Assembly: GCF_003151075.1 (NCBI RefSeq)
Contig: NZ_CP029482.1
Span: 6,161,001-6,225,000 of the forward strand
Source of the DNA: Pseudomonas sp. 31-12
Lineage (GTDB): Bacteria > Pseudomonadota > Gammaproteobacteria > Pseudomonadales > Pseudomonadaceae
DNA: 64,000 nucleotides
Reading direction: 5' to 3'
Position 1 is the first letter of the stretch; the number at the start of each line of letters is the position of its first letter. The notes under the pieces were generated by a model. It did no database searches. It saw nothing but the letters and a program-made list of their open reading frames with translations, and was not told the origin of the DNA. The position numbers were made by a program, and so were the translations under genes. Shown here one piece after another: positions 9,115 to 17,174 of this stretch.

Positions 9115-10107
9115 CTACCGGGTTGCGGCAGTGGGCGTCACGCCGAACCGTGACCGGTAATCACTCGGCGCCAGCCCGGTAATTTTCTTGAACGTCGCCC
9201 GAAATGCACCAGGGTCCTGATAGCCCACGGTCCACGCGATGTGGTCGATGGTGCCGTTGGTGAATTCGAGCATTTCCCGCGCCTTGCCGACCCGCAGGTG
9301 CTGGCAATACTCGGTGGGTTTCAACCCGGTCGCCGCGCGGAAGCGGCGCAGGAACGTGCGTTCTTCCAGCCCTGCCCGCTCGGCCATCGCCGGCAACGAC
9401 ACATCGGTCGCCCCGGTGCTTTGCAGCCAATGCTGAACCTTGAGAATCGACGCGTCGCCATGGCTGAGAATCGGCGAAAAATTGCTACCGCATTCACTCG
9501 CGCTGTCGCTGTGTTCCACCACCAGAAAACGCGCAGTGCCGGTGGCGATGCTCGGACCGAGCAGACGATCTACCAAACGCAACCCCAGCTCGGACCAGGC
9601 CATCAGCCCGGCGGTGGTGATCAAGTCGCCGTCGTCGACAATGGGCGTATCGGCCTTGAGCTTGATCGCCGGATAACGCTCGGCGAAGGTTTTGGCCGAG
9701 GTCCAGTGGGTGGTGGCGCTGCGGCCGTCGAGCAAACCGCTTTCCGCCAACAGAATCGAGCCCACGCAGATGCCACCGAGCGTCGCGCCCTGCGCATGTT
9801 GCTGACGCATCCAGTCGATCAACGCCTGCGGTGCCTGGCCTTCGGAAAACCCTGCGATCGACGGCGGAATCAACACCGCCACCAAGGCGCGGTCCGGCGC
9901 TGGATGACTGTCGTAGATCCGCTCCGGCGGCTGCTCGCCATCAACCTGCCAATGGCTGACCCGCAGCAACGGCAACTGCGCAGACTGATGCTCGGCGGCA
10001 ATCCGGTTGGCCACGCCGAACAGATCGGTCAACCCGTGCACCGCCGCCATCTGCGCGCCGGGATAAATCAGCACGCCGAGTTCGGCGATTGCCCTTTGTG
10101 CATCCAT
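9115..10107 (-). CDS. GlxA family transcriptional regulator (DJ-1/PfpI-like domain + AraC HTH)
   Basis: A 330-residue regulator with an N-terminal class-I glutamine-amidotransferase-like domain (residues about 8-190, Cys114 in the GGICVGS elbow, SATTHW motif after it) and a C-terminal AraC/XylS helix-turn-helix domain (about 230-325, ending AFRATFKKITGLAPSDYRSRF-like). Such proteins activate genes in amino-acid, betaine or nitrogen catabolism. The ATG at 10107 is chosen because a GGGGGA ribosome-binding site precedes it; a longer frame would run into the divergent gene. It is divergent from the isochorismatase-like gene, which is the likely target. Confidence 0.9.
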   Translation of the reverse strand: MDAQRAIAELGVLIYPGAQMAAVHGLTDLFGVANRIAAEHQSAQLPLLRVSHWQVDGEQPPERIYDSHPAPDRALVAVLIPPSIAGFSEGQAPQALIDWMRQQHAQGATLGGICVGSILLAESGLLDGRSATTHWTSAKTFAERYPAIKLKADTPIVDDGDLITTAGLMAWSELGLRLVDRLLGPSIATGTARFLVVEHSDSASECGSNFSPILSHGDASILKVQHWLQSTGATDVSLPAMAERAGLEERTFLRRFRAATGLKPTEYCQHLRVGKAREMLEFTNGTIDHIAWTVGYQDPGAFRATFKKITGLAPSDYRSRFGVTPTAATR

Positions 10108-10211
10108 TGTCAGTTTTCCCCCTTCTATTGTCGGTGCGGCCAATCCCCTGACGGCCTGCCAGAGCCAATACTTCGTTCCACACCCAACACACACATTTCG
10201 AGGAAACAGCC

Positions 10212-10766
10212 ATGGCCAAGCAAGCACTCATCGTAGTCGATATCCAAAACGACTACTTCTCCCAAGGCAAGTGGCCGCTGGTCGGTGCCGATGCTGCCGC
10301 CGACAACGCCGTCCGTTTGCTCAAAGCCTTTCGTGATGCTGGTGATTCGGTGGTGCACATCCGTCACGAATTCACCTCTGACGAAGCCCCTTTCTTCACC
10401 CCGGGTTCGGAAGGCGCGAAGCTGCACCCCAAAGTCCTGAACCGTGCCGACGAGCCGGTGGTGCTCAAGCACTTCGTCAACTCGTTCCGTGAAACCGAAC
10501 TCAAATCGATCCTCGACGAGCAAGGCATCAAGGAACTGGTGGTCGTCGGCAGCATGAGCCACATGTGCGTCGATGGCATCACCCGCGCCGCGGCCGATTT
10601 CGGCTACACCGTCACCGTGATCCACGACGCCTGTGCCTCACGCGACCTGGAATTCAACGGCGTCACAGTGCCCGCCGCCCACGTTCACGCCGCCTTCATG
10701 TCGGCCCTGGGTTTCGCCTATGCGAACGTGATTTCCACTGACGAATTCCTGGCGGCCGGCCGCTAA
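10212..10766 (+). CDS. Cysteine hydrolase, isochorismatase superfamily
   Basis: A 184-residue cytosolic enzyme with the complete isochorismatase-fold triad: Asp10 (VVDIQNDY), Lys86 (VLKHFVNSF) and Cys119 (MSHMCVDG). These enzymes hydrolyse amide or vinyl-ether bonds, as in nicotinamidase, ureidoacrylate hydrolase or isochorismatase; the exact substrate is unknown. GAGGAAACAGCC precedes the ATG. It is a single gene, divergent from a GlxA-type regulator 104 bases away and followed by a strong terminator, which suggests one regulator-one enzyme inducible control. Confidence 0.9.
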   Translation: MAKQALIVVDIQNDYFSQGKWPLVGADAAADNAVRLLKAFRDAGDSVVHIRHEFTSDEAPFFTPGSEGAKLHPKVLNRADEPVVLKHFVNSFRETELKSILDEQGIKELVVVGSMSHMCVDGITRAAADFGYTVTVIHDACASRDLEFNGVTVPAAHVHAAFMSALGFAYANVISTDEFLAAGR

Positions 10767-10792
10767 CCTCCTAACTGATTGATCAACTTCCG

Positions 10793-10830
10793 AAAAGGGC
10801 CCGCCGCGCTTGAGCGCTGCGGGCCCTTTT
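10793..10830 (+). terminator. Intrinsic terminator after the cysteine hydrolase
   Basis: AAAAGGGCCCGC pairs with GCGGGCCCTTTT across a short GC-rich loop and ends in four Ts. It isolates the hydrolase from the cassette that starts at 10941. Confidence 0.85.
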
Positions 10831-10859
10831 GGCTGGCCGAAAAAAGTAATGCAAAAAAT

Positions 10860-10917
10860 CTCACGCGTGAGCTATTGAGAGTGGCAAAAATTGCCTGTAG
10901 TGTTTCCCACGCGTGAG
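10860..10917 (+). promoter_or_regulatory. Promoter of the PspA/YjfC cassette with symmetrical operator-like palindromes
   Basis: TTGAGA (10875-10880) and TAGTGT (10898-10903) are 17 bases apart and form a plausible sigma-70 promoter. It is framed by the palindrome CTCACGCGTGAG (10860-10871) just upstream of the -35 and a second copy, CCACGCGTGAG (10907-10917), just after the -10. Between them is a third inverted repeat, GGCAAAAATTGCC (10883-10895), spaced exactly 11 bases from each flanking copy. Two identical sites bracketing a promoter is the usual arrangement for repression; the regulator is unknown. Confidence 0.6.
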
Positions 10918-10940
10918 TTTTTCACATCGAGGTCAGCCCC

Positions 10941-11630
10941 ATGAAAAGCAGCTCTCCATCGAGCCCCCCAACCGGGCCCGAGACCGATTCAGCAAGCCGC
11001 AAGGGAGAGCGCGCGAAACCGTCCGCGAAAAAACCATCGAGCTTTTACATGAAGCAGATGCGCGCGGGCCTGGGTGCCGCCGGTTATGTGAAACACGAGA
11101 CTTGGGTGCTTCCCGAAAACCGAAGCCTGCTCAAGCAGATGGAGAAACAGCTTCGCCAACCGATTCTGGCTGGCTCATTCATGTCGGAGAATTACATGAG
11201 CGCAGGTACAAACTGGAACATTGATCGCCTCTTCAGCGCCCTTCAGGCCCTGGACGAAGTGGTTTCGAACGACATCACGCTTTCTCTCGTTCAAGGCTCC
11301 GAATCCAGCATCAAGCTGGAAATGAACGATTTCGGTGGCTTGCCGATTTACATCGCGGTGGTGGGCGAGCAGATCATCGTCGATACCGTTCTGGTCGACA
11401 TCGAGTCTATCAACGACGTGCCGGCCTTCAATGACGCCGTGCTGCGCAGCCGGGAGATGTTCCCGCTGTCCTCGATCGGTATCGAGTCCATGCCGAACGG
11501 GCAGATTGTCTACAACATGTTCGGCGCCCTGAGCTCCGACTCCAGCCTGACGAACATCGTGACCGAGGTGAAAACCCTGGTCGATAACGTCCAGCGCGCC
11601 AGCGAAGCCTTCGAACGTTTCTTCAATTAA
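10941..11630 (+). CDS. DUF2170 family protein (YjfI-like)
   Basis: A 229-residue soluble protein. The N-terminal 35 residues are polar and low in complexity (SSPSSPPTGPETDS...), the rest is a mixed alpha/beta domain I recognise as DUF2170, as in E. coli YjfI. The function is unknown; the family is found next to PspA paralogues and is thought to act with them. A GAGG-type ribosome-binding site precedes the ATG. It is the first gene of the cassette and lies 24 bases before the PspA-like gene. Confidence 0.82.
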   Translation: MKSSSPSSPPTGPETDSASRKGERAKPSAKKPSSFYMKQMRAGLGAAGYVKHETWVLPENRSLLKQMEKQLRQPILAGSFMSENYMSAGTNWNIDRLFSALQALDEVVSNDITLSLVQGSESSIKLEMNDFGGLPIYIAVVGEQIIVDTVLVDIESINDVPAFNDAVLRSREMFPLSSIGIESMPNGQIVYNMFGALSSDSSLTNIVTEVKTLVDNVQRASEAFERFFN

Positions 11631-11654
11631 TTATTCGGTATCAGGAAATATCCA

Positions 11655-12353
11655 ATGACTCAGTCCATCTGGAGCAAATTGTTCACCGCGCTGCGTGGCG
11701 GTGCCACTGAAGTTGGCGAATCGATCGTCGACCAACAGGCCCTGCGCATCCTCGACCAGGAAATTCGCGATGCGGACAGCGCCCTGGCCAACGCCAAACG
11801 TGAACTGGTCACCATCATGGCCAAGCACAAACTGTCGGCTGACCGCGTCAGCGAGTACAACGCCAAGATCAAGGACCTGGAATCCAAGGCCCTGGCCGCG
11901 ATCCAGGCCAACCGTGAAGACCTGGCACTGGAAGTGGCCGAAGCCATTTCGACCCTGACCAACGAGCTGGACGTCGAGCAAAAGCAGGCCACTGAATTCG
12001 GCGGTTACGCTGAAAACATGCGCAAAGACATCACCAAGGCTGAAAACCGCATCAAAAGCCTGCGCCAGCAAGTCGACATGGCCAAGGCGCGCGAAAGCGT
12101 ACAGAAAGCCCAGGTCAGTGCTTCGATCGCCAGTGGCGGCGCCAACGGCAAGCTGGAAACCGCTGTCGGTACATTGAACCGCCTGCAGGCCAAGCAGCAG
12201 CAACGCGCGGCTGAACTGGAAGCTCAGGACCAACTGGCCGATGCCTCGACCGGTACTGACCTGGAACGCAAACTGCGCGACGCCGGCATCACGCCGAACG
12301 AAGGCAGCGCCAATGCGATTCTGGAACGCCTGAAGAAAAAATCGGCTGAGTAA
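11655..12353 (+). CDS. PspA/IM30 family protein (YjfJ-like)
   Basis: A 232-residue, almost wholly alpha-helical coiled-coil protein of the PspA/Vipp1/IM30 family, whose members form ESCRT-III-like rods that bind and repair the cytoplasmic membrane. The heptad-rich core spans about residues 25-200; the amphipathic N-terminal helix (SIWSKLFTALRGGATEVGES) would insert in the membrane. It has no neighbouring pspF, pspB or pspC, and no correctly spaced sigma-54 promoter was found, so it belongs to the YjfJ branch rather than the classical Psp operon. Confidence 0.9.
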   Translation: MTQSIWSKLFTALRGGATEVGESIVDQQALRILDQEIRDADSALANAKRELVTIMAKHKLSADRVSEYNAKIKDLESKALAAIQANREDLALEVAEAISTLTNELDVEQKQATEFGGYAENMRKDITKAENRIKSLRQQVDMAKARESVQKAQVSASIASGGANGKLETAVGTLNRLQAKQQQRAAELEAQDQLADASTGTDLERKLRDAGITPNEGSANAILERLKKKSAE

Positions 12354-12411
12354 GCAACCCAGGCAACACTGCAGCTTGGTATTCATTTCCCTGATGCCAA
12401 AAGCTGCGGAA

Positions 12412-12443
12412 CCTGTGGGAGCGGGCTTGCCCGCTCCCACAGG
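12412..12443. repeat. Single REP hairpin inside the cassette
   Basis: CCTGTGGGAGCGGGC and GCCCGCTCCCACAGG pair perfectly (15 base pairs) around a two-base loop. It lies within the 135-base gap between the PspA-like and rhomboid genes. A hairpin this stable could protect the upstream mRNA end or lower expression of the genes behind it. Confidence 0.85.
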
Positions 12444-12488
12444 GATTTCGTTAATTCGTTGCCCTTCTTTATTACGTCGAGGTCAAGG

Positions 12489-13052
12489 ATGGATGCCCTG
12501 AAGGGTTTCAAGACAATCGCAGGCTTGGCGCTCGTCATGGTCGCGTTGCAACTGTTCAACGTCGCGACCGGCTACAGCCTCATGGCCTTCGGCCTGATCC
12601 CGAGAACCGTGCACGGTCTGCTCGGCATCATCACCTCGCCTTTCCTGCACGCTTCCTTTGCGCACCTGAGCGCGAACCTGATTGCCTTTTTGATACTGGG
12701 CACCCTGGTCATCATCGAAGGACTCAACCGGTTCATTGCGGTCAGCGCGATCATTATTCTGCTGGGCGGCGCACTGGTCTGGCTGTTCGGCTTTGCAGGC
12801 GTACACATCGGCGCCAGCGGCTGGGTATTCGGACTGTGGGCGTACCTCTTGTCCCGCGCCTGGTTTCACAGGAGCTGGGGCAACCTGATAACGGCCGGCG
12901 TCGTTGCCTTGCTCTACGGCGGGCTGATTTTTGGCTTCCTGCCTCGCCAGGGTGTTTCCTTCGAAGGTCACCTGTTTGGTGCACTCGCCGGATTTATTGC
13001 AGCCAAGGTACTTTTCTCGGCGCCGCGCAGCAGGTTTAATGCCGCCGGTTGA
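12489..13052 (+). CDS. Rhomboid family intramembrane serine protease
   Basis: A 187-residue protein with about six membrane spans. The rhomboid catalytic dyad is visible: Ser110 in GASGWVFGL and His161 in GHLFGALAG, with the oxyanion-side His59/Asn63 in HLSANL. Rhomboids cleave membrane proteins within or next to their spans. The ATG at 12489 is chosen for its GAGG site six bases upstream; a longer frame from 12459 lacks one. It sits between the PspA-like and K+-channel genes, where E. coli yjf has no rhomboid, so a regulatory cleavage within the cassette is possible but untested. Confidence 0.87.
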   Translation: MDALKGFKTIAGLALVMVALQLFNVATGYSLMAFGLIPRTVHGLLGIITSPFLHASFAHLSANLIAFLILGTLVIIEGLNRFIAVSAIIILLGGALVWLFGFAGVHIGASGWVFGLWAYLLSRAWFHRSWGNLITAGVVALLYGGLIFGFLPRQGVSFEGHLFGALAGFIAAKVLFSAPRSRFNAAG

Positions 13053-13123
13053 ACGCACTTGTGCATTGAGACGCCGAGGCGATGAAGTCGCCAGGAACAA
13101 GTACCCACGGAGTCAGGGACGAA

Positions 13124-14158
13124 ATGTCGATTTTCCTTTTATTGCGCATGTATGCCTCGTCCCTCTTCCACCGTTTCGGCTGGGCAGGTCTGGTCATTGC
13201 CTTGGGCGTCCACCTGATCACGGCGTATCTGGGCCTGGTGCTCCTGGGCGAACAACACCTCACCGCCCCCGCCACGTTTACTTACTTCTATCTGACCACC
13301 ACACTCACCGTCGGCTATGGCGATCTTGCGCCGCAGACAGCGGCGGGACGGATTTTCGTGGCCACCTGGGTCATGCTCGGGGGCATTGCGCTGCTGACGG
13401 CAGCCATCGGCAAAACCACCAGCAGCGTCATCGATGCATGGAGAAAAGGCATGAAGGGCAAAGGCGATTTCACCGGCAAGGTCGGCCATACGGTTCTCAT
13501 CGGCTGGGAAGGCGCGTCCAGCGAGCGGGTCATTGAATTGTTGCTTCAGGACGAAACCTCGAACGACAACCTGATCGTCATTTGCGATTGCACCCTTGAA
13601 GAAAACCCGATGCCGGGCAAAGCCAGCTTCATTAAAGGTGAAAGCCTGTCCTCCGTGGCGTTGTTGCTGCGCGCCGGCGTTCCCGGTGCCGAACGCGTTC
13701 TGGTGCGAACTCATTCAGACGACCTGACCCTGGCCACCGTGCTGGCGGTCAATCAACTGAAGCCTGTCGGGCATGTGGTCGCCCACTTCAATGACAGTGA
13801 AGTCGCAGCGCTCGCCAGCGCCTACGCGCCCAGCCTGGAATGCACCTCAAGCATGGCCATCGAGATGTTGGTGCGCGCGTCTCAGGATCCGGGCTCGTCA
13901 GTGGTCATCAATGAACTGTTGTGCGTGGGTCAAGGCGCCACCCAATACCTGATGAAACTGCCCGAGGCCTTTGAAGCGACGTTTGGCGATCTGTACACAC
14001 GGATGAAAGAACATCACAACGCCACGCTCATCGGCTATCGCGCCAAGGGCGCCCGACAACCGTCGATCAACCCGCCCGGCGCCACCCGCGTTGAGGGCGG
14101 CGAACTCTTCTACATCGCCTCCACTCGCCTCAAGGAAATCTCCAATGGGATGGTTTAA
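13124..14158 (+). CDS. Two-span potassium channel with RCK/TrkA-N-like domain
   Basis: A 344-residue channel subunit. Two membrane helices (about residues 20-43 and 75-97) flank a pore helix and the K+ selectivity filter TVGYGD at residues 62-67. A cytosolic Rossmann-like domain starts near residue 118 (GHTVLIGWEGASSER), resembling the RCK/TrkA-N gating domains that bind nucleotides or ions. An in-frame ATG at 13082 would add 14 polar residues; 13124 is preferred because the membrane-ready sequence starts there. The 3' end overlaps the DUF2491 gene by 14 bases, tying the channel to the cassette. Confidence 0.86.
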   Translation: MSIFLLLRMYASSLFHRFGWAGLVIALGVHLITAYLGLVLLGEQHLTAPATFTYFYLTTTLTVGYGDLAPQTAAGRIFVATWVMLGGIALLTAAIGKTTSSVIDAWRKGMKGKGDFTGKVGHTVLIGWEGASSERVIELLLQDETSNDNLIVICDCTLEENPMPGKASFIKGESLSSVALLLRAGVPGAERVLVRTHSDDLTLATVLAVNQLKPVGHVVAHFNDSEVAALASAYAPSLECTSSMAIEMLVRASQDPGSSVVINELLCVGQGATQYLMKLPEAFEATFGDLYTRMKEHHNATLIGYRAKGARQPSINPPGATRVEGGELFYIASTRLKEISNGMV

Positions 14159-14822
14159 ACAGTTGATGGGGCTTGAGGCCCCGAACGCGACGCCAGAGTC
14201 GAAATGGACCGCCAACGAAACCCCGCCACCTGCCACCGGCCCATTGGGCCTCGGATTGGGCAAGGGCGTGATGTTCGACACCTCCCTGAGATTGTTGCTC
14301 GACGGCAACACCACGGTGACCATCCCGGGTTCCCAGCAGATCTGGAGCAACGGCACCGTCGATCTCGGGCAGTCGACCTGGCTGTCGCGCTATTACATGA
14401 ACGACGAAGACTACTGGCTGCAGGTACACACCACCGGCGAAATTGCCGGGCAGGTCGAGTCGGTGATCCTGTTCAACTACCTCAGTTACATCACCATCAG
14501 CAGTGAAGCGGAGCTGCGCCGATTGGCCGGTCCGCAAAGCCTGATCGGGCTGCCGACCTACACCCATAACGGCGTCGAATACACCCGCGAATGGGGCACC
14601 GAGAATGGCCAGACAGAATTGGTGGCGTTGAGCGAACAGCTGAAAAATCCGGAGGAGTCCTACGGCATCGAGCACCGTTCGATGCTGTACGCCCGCGAAA
14701 CCGGCCTGACCGATCGCCGGGAGTTCCTGCTGTTTTCCGTTGAGGAAGACGCCGAAGGCACCATCAGCTTGAGTACGTCGCTAGGCATCTCGCTGTACAC
14801 AACCGACCTGAATACGTTTTAA
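14145..14822 (+). CDS. DUF2491 family protein (YjfK-like)
   Basis: A 225-residue soluble protein I recognise as DUF2491, the family of E. coli YjfK. It has a beta-rich central part and no signal peptide or span. Its function is unknown. The ATG at 14145 lies inside the end of the channel gene and follows an AAGGA site; an upstream in-frame start at 14091 would lie wholly within the channel gene. It is followed after 15 bases by the DUF350 gene. Confidence 0.84.
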   Translation: MGWFKQLMGLEAPNATPESKWTANETPPPATGPLGLGLGKGVMFDTSLRLLLDGNTTVTIPGSQQIWSNGTVDLGQSTWLSRYYMNDEDYWLQVHTTGEIAGQVESVILFNYLSYITISSEAELRRLAGPQSLIGLPTYTHNGVEYTREWGTENGQTELVALSEQLKNPEESYGIEHRSMLYARETGLTDRREFLLFSVEEDAEGTISLSTSLGISLYTTDLNTF

Positions 14823-14837
14823 AAAAGGAAGAAGTCC

Positions 14838-15266
14838 ATGCTAGAAGCACTCTCCATCTCCCTGAACAAGGCCGCCGTGTTCGGATTTGTTTCGTACATT
14901 CTCGGCGCCGCGGTTTTGTTCGCGCTGTTTCAGTTCATCTACACCCGCATCACCCCGCACAAGGAATTCGAACTGATCCGTTCGGGCAACGTAGCCGCTG
15001 CAATTGCCCTGGGCGGCGCCGTCATCGGCTTCGCCATTCCGGCGAGCAACGTGATTGCGTACTCGATCAGTATCCTCGACTTCGTTGTCTGGGCAGTGAT
15101 CGCGGCCCTCGTGCAACTGCTGGCGTTTCTGGTCACCAGCCTGGTGCTCAAAGGCACCTCGGAACGCATCAAGAAAGGTGAAATCGCGGCCGGCATCTAC
15201 GTCGCAGCCGTGGCCATCAGCGTCGGCATGTTGAACGCCGCGTGCATGACCCCTTCCCAGAACTGA
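14838..15266 (+). CDS. DUF350 membrane protein (YjfL-like)
   Basis: A 142-residue inner-membrane protein with four hydrophobic segments (about residues 12-36, 52-77, 80-105 and 116-138). DUF350 proteins such as E. coli YjfL are small polytopic proteins of unknown function, recurrently beside a DUF1190 lipoprotein and a YjfC-like ligase, as here. The start follows AAAAAAGGAAG. The next gene begins 18 bases after its stop. Confidence 0.87.
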   Translation: MLEALSISLNKAAVFGFVSYILGAAVLFALFQFIYTRITPHKEFELIRSGNVAAAIALGGAVIGFAIPASNVIAYSISILDFVVWAVIAALVQLLAFLVTSLVLKGTSERIKKGEIAAGIYVAAVAISVGMLNAACMTPSQN

Positions 15267-15284
15267 TTGCGCCCGGAGATCCCG

Positions 15285-16004
15285 ATGAAACGAAGCAAGT
15301 ACGTTCAGCTTTCGCTGGCAGCGTCGGTCGCCATGGCGATATCCGGCTGCGGGCCGACGGAAAAAACCTACGCGGTGCAGAAGAAATACAACTTCCAGTC
15401 CGTTCAGCAGTGCGCCGATGAAAAGCTTCCGGTGGACGTCTGCTCGGACGCCTACATGACGGCCATGGCCGAGCATCGCCGCATTGCGCCGGTGTACGAC
15501 AGCCAGGCCGATTGCGATGCCGACTTTGTCGCCGACTGGTGCCAGCAGGATTCCGCCGGCAAGTTCATCCCCAAGCTCGGCGGTTTCGAACTGACCGCCG
15601 ATGGCCAGGTGACGCAATCCCAGGTGGACGCGGCCAAGGCGCAGTTACCTGCCTCGGAAACGGCGAACACTGGGGGCTCGGGCTTCTCCACCAGCAGCCT
15701 GCTGACCGGCCTGCTGATCGGCAACATGCTGAGCAGCAACCGCAACAGCTATTACTCCGAGCCGGTGTACCGCTATCGCGATGATCGCGGCAGCTACTCG
15801 AACTCGACGCTCAGCCAGCGGATTGCCAAGGGCTCGACGTTCACCAAGTCCAATCAGGCGCGGTACGGCAGCAGCAACTACGCCGACTCGGTCCGTTCTT
15901 CTACCAGCAAGCCGGTTTCCGTTTCCTCGTCCACCTCCCGTGGCGGCTTCGGCAGCAAGGCCAGCGCACGCAGCGGCTGGGGCGGCGGCGGATCGAGCAG
16001 TTAA
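15285..16004 (+). CDS. DUF1190 lipoprotein (YjfM-like)
   Basis: A 239-residue predicted lipoprotein. The signal peptide ends in a lipobox (AISGC), so Cys22 would be acylated. Pairs of cysteines in residues 45-85 may form disulfides in the periplasm, and the C-terminal 60 residues are Ser/Gly/Arg-rich and probably disordered. This is the DUF1190 family, as in E. coli YjfM. The ATG at 15285 is preferred over one six codons upstream because it has a GGAGA site and starts the basic n-region. The ligase gene follows after 12 bases. Confidence 0.86.
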   Translation: MKRSKYVQLSLAASVAMAISGCGPTEKTYAVQKKYNFQSVQQCADEKLPVDVCSDAYMTAMAEHRRIAPVYDSQADCDADFVADWCQQDSAGKFIPKLGGFELTADGQVTQSQVDAAKAQLPASETANTGGSGFSTSSLLTGLLIGNMLSSNRNSYYSEPVYRYRDDRGSYSNSTLSQRIAKGSTFTKSNQARYGSSNYADSVRSSTSKPVSVSSSTSRGGFGSKASARSGWGGGGSSS

Positions 16005-16016
16005 GGAAACCGGGCC

Positions 16017-17174
16017 ATGAAGAAGATCCAATGCGCAGAACGTCCTGACTGGAAGCAGACGGCCGAGAGTCTCGGCTTTATGTTCCATACCATCGACAAC
16101 GAACCTTACTGGGACGAGAGCGCGTATTACCAGTTCACGCTCAAGCAGATCGAGAACGATCTCGAAGACCCGACCACCGAGATTCATGAGATGTGCCTGG
16201 ATCTGGTGGCCCGCGTGGTGCAGAGCGAGGAGTTGCTGGAGCGCCTGAGCATTCCCGCGCCATTCTTCGACATGGTCCGCACCTCATGGCTTGAAGGTCA
16301 CCCGCACCTGTACGGGCGCATGGACTTCTCCTACAACGGCACCGGTCCCGCCAAGTTGCTGGAACTCAACTACGACACGCCGACGAGCCTGTATGAGGCG
16401 GCGGCGTTTCAGTGGGGCTGGCTGGAGCAATGCATCGAACGCGGCGTGCTGCCCAAGCATGCCGACCAGTTCAACAGCATCGACACCAAACTGCATCAGG
16501 CCTTCGCGCAATTGCAGCTCAAGCAGCCTTTCTACTTCGCCTCGATGAAAGACTCGGTCGAAGACAAGGGCACCACCGATTACCTGCGGCTGGTGGCGGA
16601 AAAGGTCGGCATCGAATCACGCCACATCGATATCGAAGACATCGGCCTGACCAGTGACGGACGTTTCGTCGATCTCGAAGAACGCTGGATTCCTCACCTG
16701 TTCAAGCTGCACGCTTGGGAGTTCATCTTCCACGAGCCCTTTGGTGCCGCGATTGCCCAGAGTGATACGCAGTTTTTCGAGCCGGCGTGGAAATCCATCA
16801 TCTCCAACAAAGGCATCCTGCCGCTGTTGTGGGAATTCAACAAAGGTCACCCGAACCTGCTCGCGGCGCACCTGGATGCTGACCCGAACAAAGCAGTGCC
16901 GAAGGGCTGGGTGCGCAAGCCGTTCTTCTCGCGGGAAGGTGCCAACATCGAGCTGCAAACCGCTGACGGTCTGATCGTGAAAGAGGACGGCCCCTACACC
17001 GATGCGCCGTTTATCCTTCAGGAATTCGCGCCGCTTCCGCAGTTTGGCGACAGCTTTACGCTGATTGGCTCCTGGGTGATCGGCGATCAGGCGGCGGGGA
17101 TCGGTGTGCGAGAGGACAACAGCCTGATCACCAAGGATTCGAGCCGGTTCTTGCCGCATCTGATACTCGACTGA
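16017..17174 (+). CDS. Glutathionylspermidine-synthase-like ATP-grasp ligase (YjfC-like)
   Basis: A 385-residue protein matching the C-terminal ATP-grasp synthetase half of glutathionylspermidine synthase, without the amidase half. In that fold an acyl phosphate of a peptide carboxylate is attacked by an amine. Visible elements are LLELNYDTPTSL (near residue 114), the KGILPLLWEFNKGHP stretch, WVRKPFFSREGANI with the nucleotide-contacting lysine, and a late GIGVREDNSLITKDSSRF. Whether the amine is spermidine, another metabolite or a protein is unknown. It closes the cassette; no clear terminator follows before the next gene. Confidence 0.88.
   Translation: MKKIQCAERPDWKQTAESLGFMFHTIDNEPYWDESAYYQFTLKQIENDLEDPTTEIHEMCLDLVARVVQSEELLERLSIPAPFFDMVRTSWLEGHPHLYGRMDFSYNGTGPAKLLELNYDTPTSLYEAAAFQWGWLEQCIERGVLPKHADQFNSIDTKLHQAFAQLQLKQPFYFASMKDSVEDKGTTDYLRLVAEKVGIESRHIDIEDIGLTSDGRFVDLEERWIPHLFKLHAWEFIFHEPFGAAIAQSDTQFFEPAWKSIISNKGILPLLWEFNKGHPNLLAAHLDADPNKAVPKGWVRKPFFSREGANIELQTADGLIVKEDGPYTDAPFILQEFAPLPQFGDSFTLIGSWVIGDQAAGIGVREDNSLITKDSSRFLPHLILD

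Noticed and set aside
9115..10227. Longer start for the GlxA-type regulator at 10227
   Set aside because: The extra 40 residues overlap the divergent hydrolase start and are not protein-like; the ATG at 10107 has a good ribosome-binding site.
10882..10895. Sigma-54 promoter (TGGC...TTGC) before the PspA cassette
   Set aside because: GG and GC are only 8 bases apart, whereas sigma-54 needs 10. The sequence is better explained as an inverted repeat in the spacer of a sigma-70 promoter.
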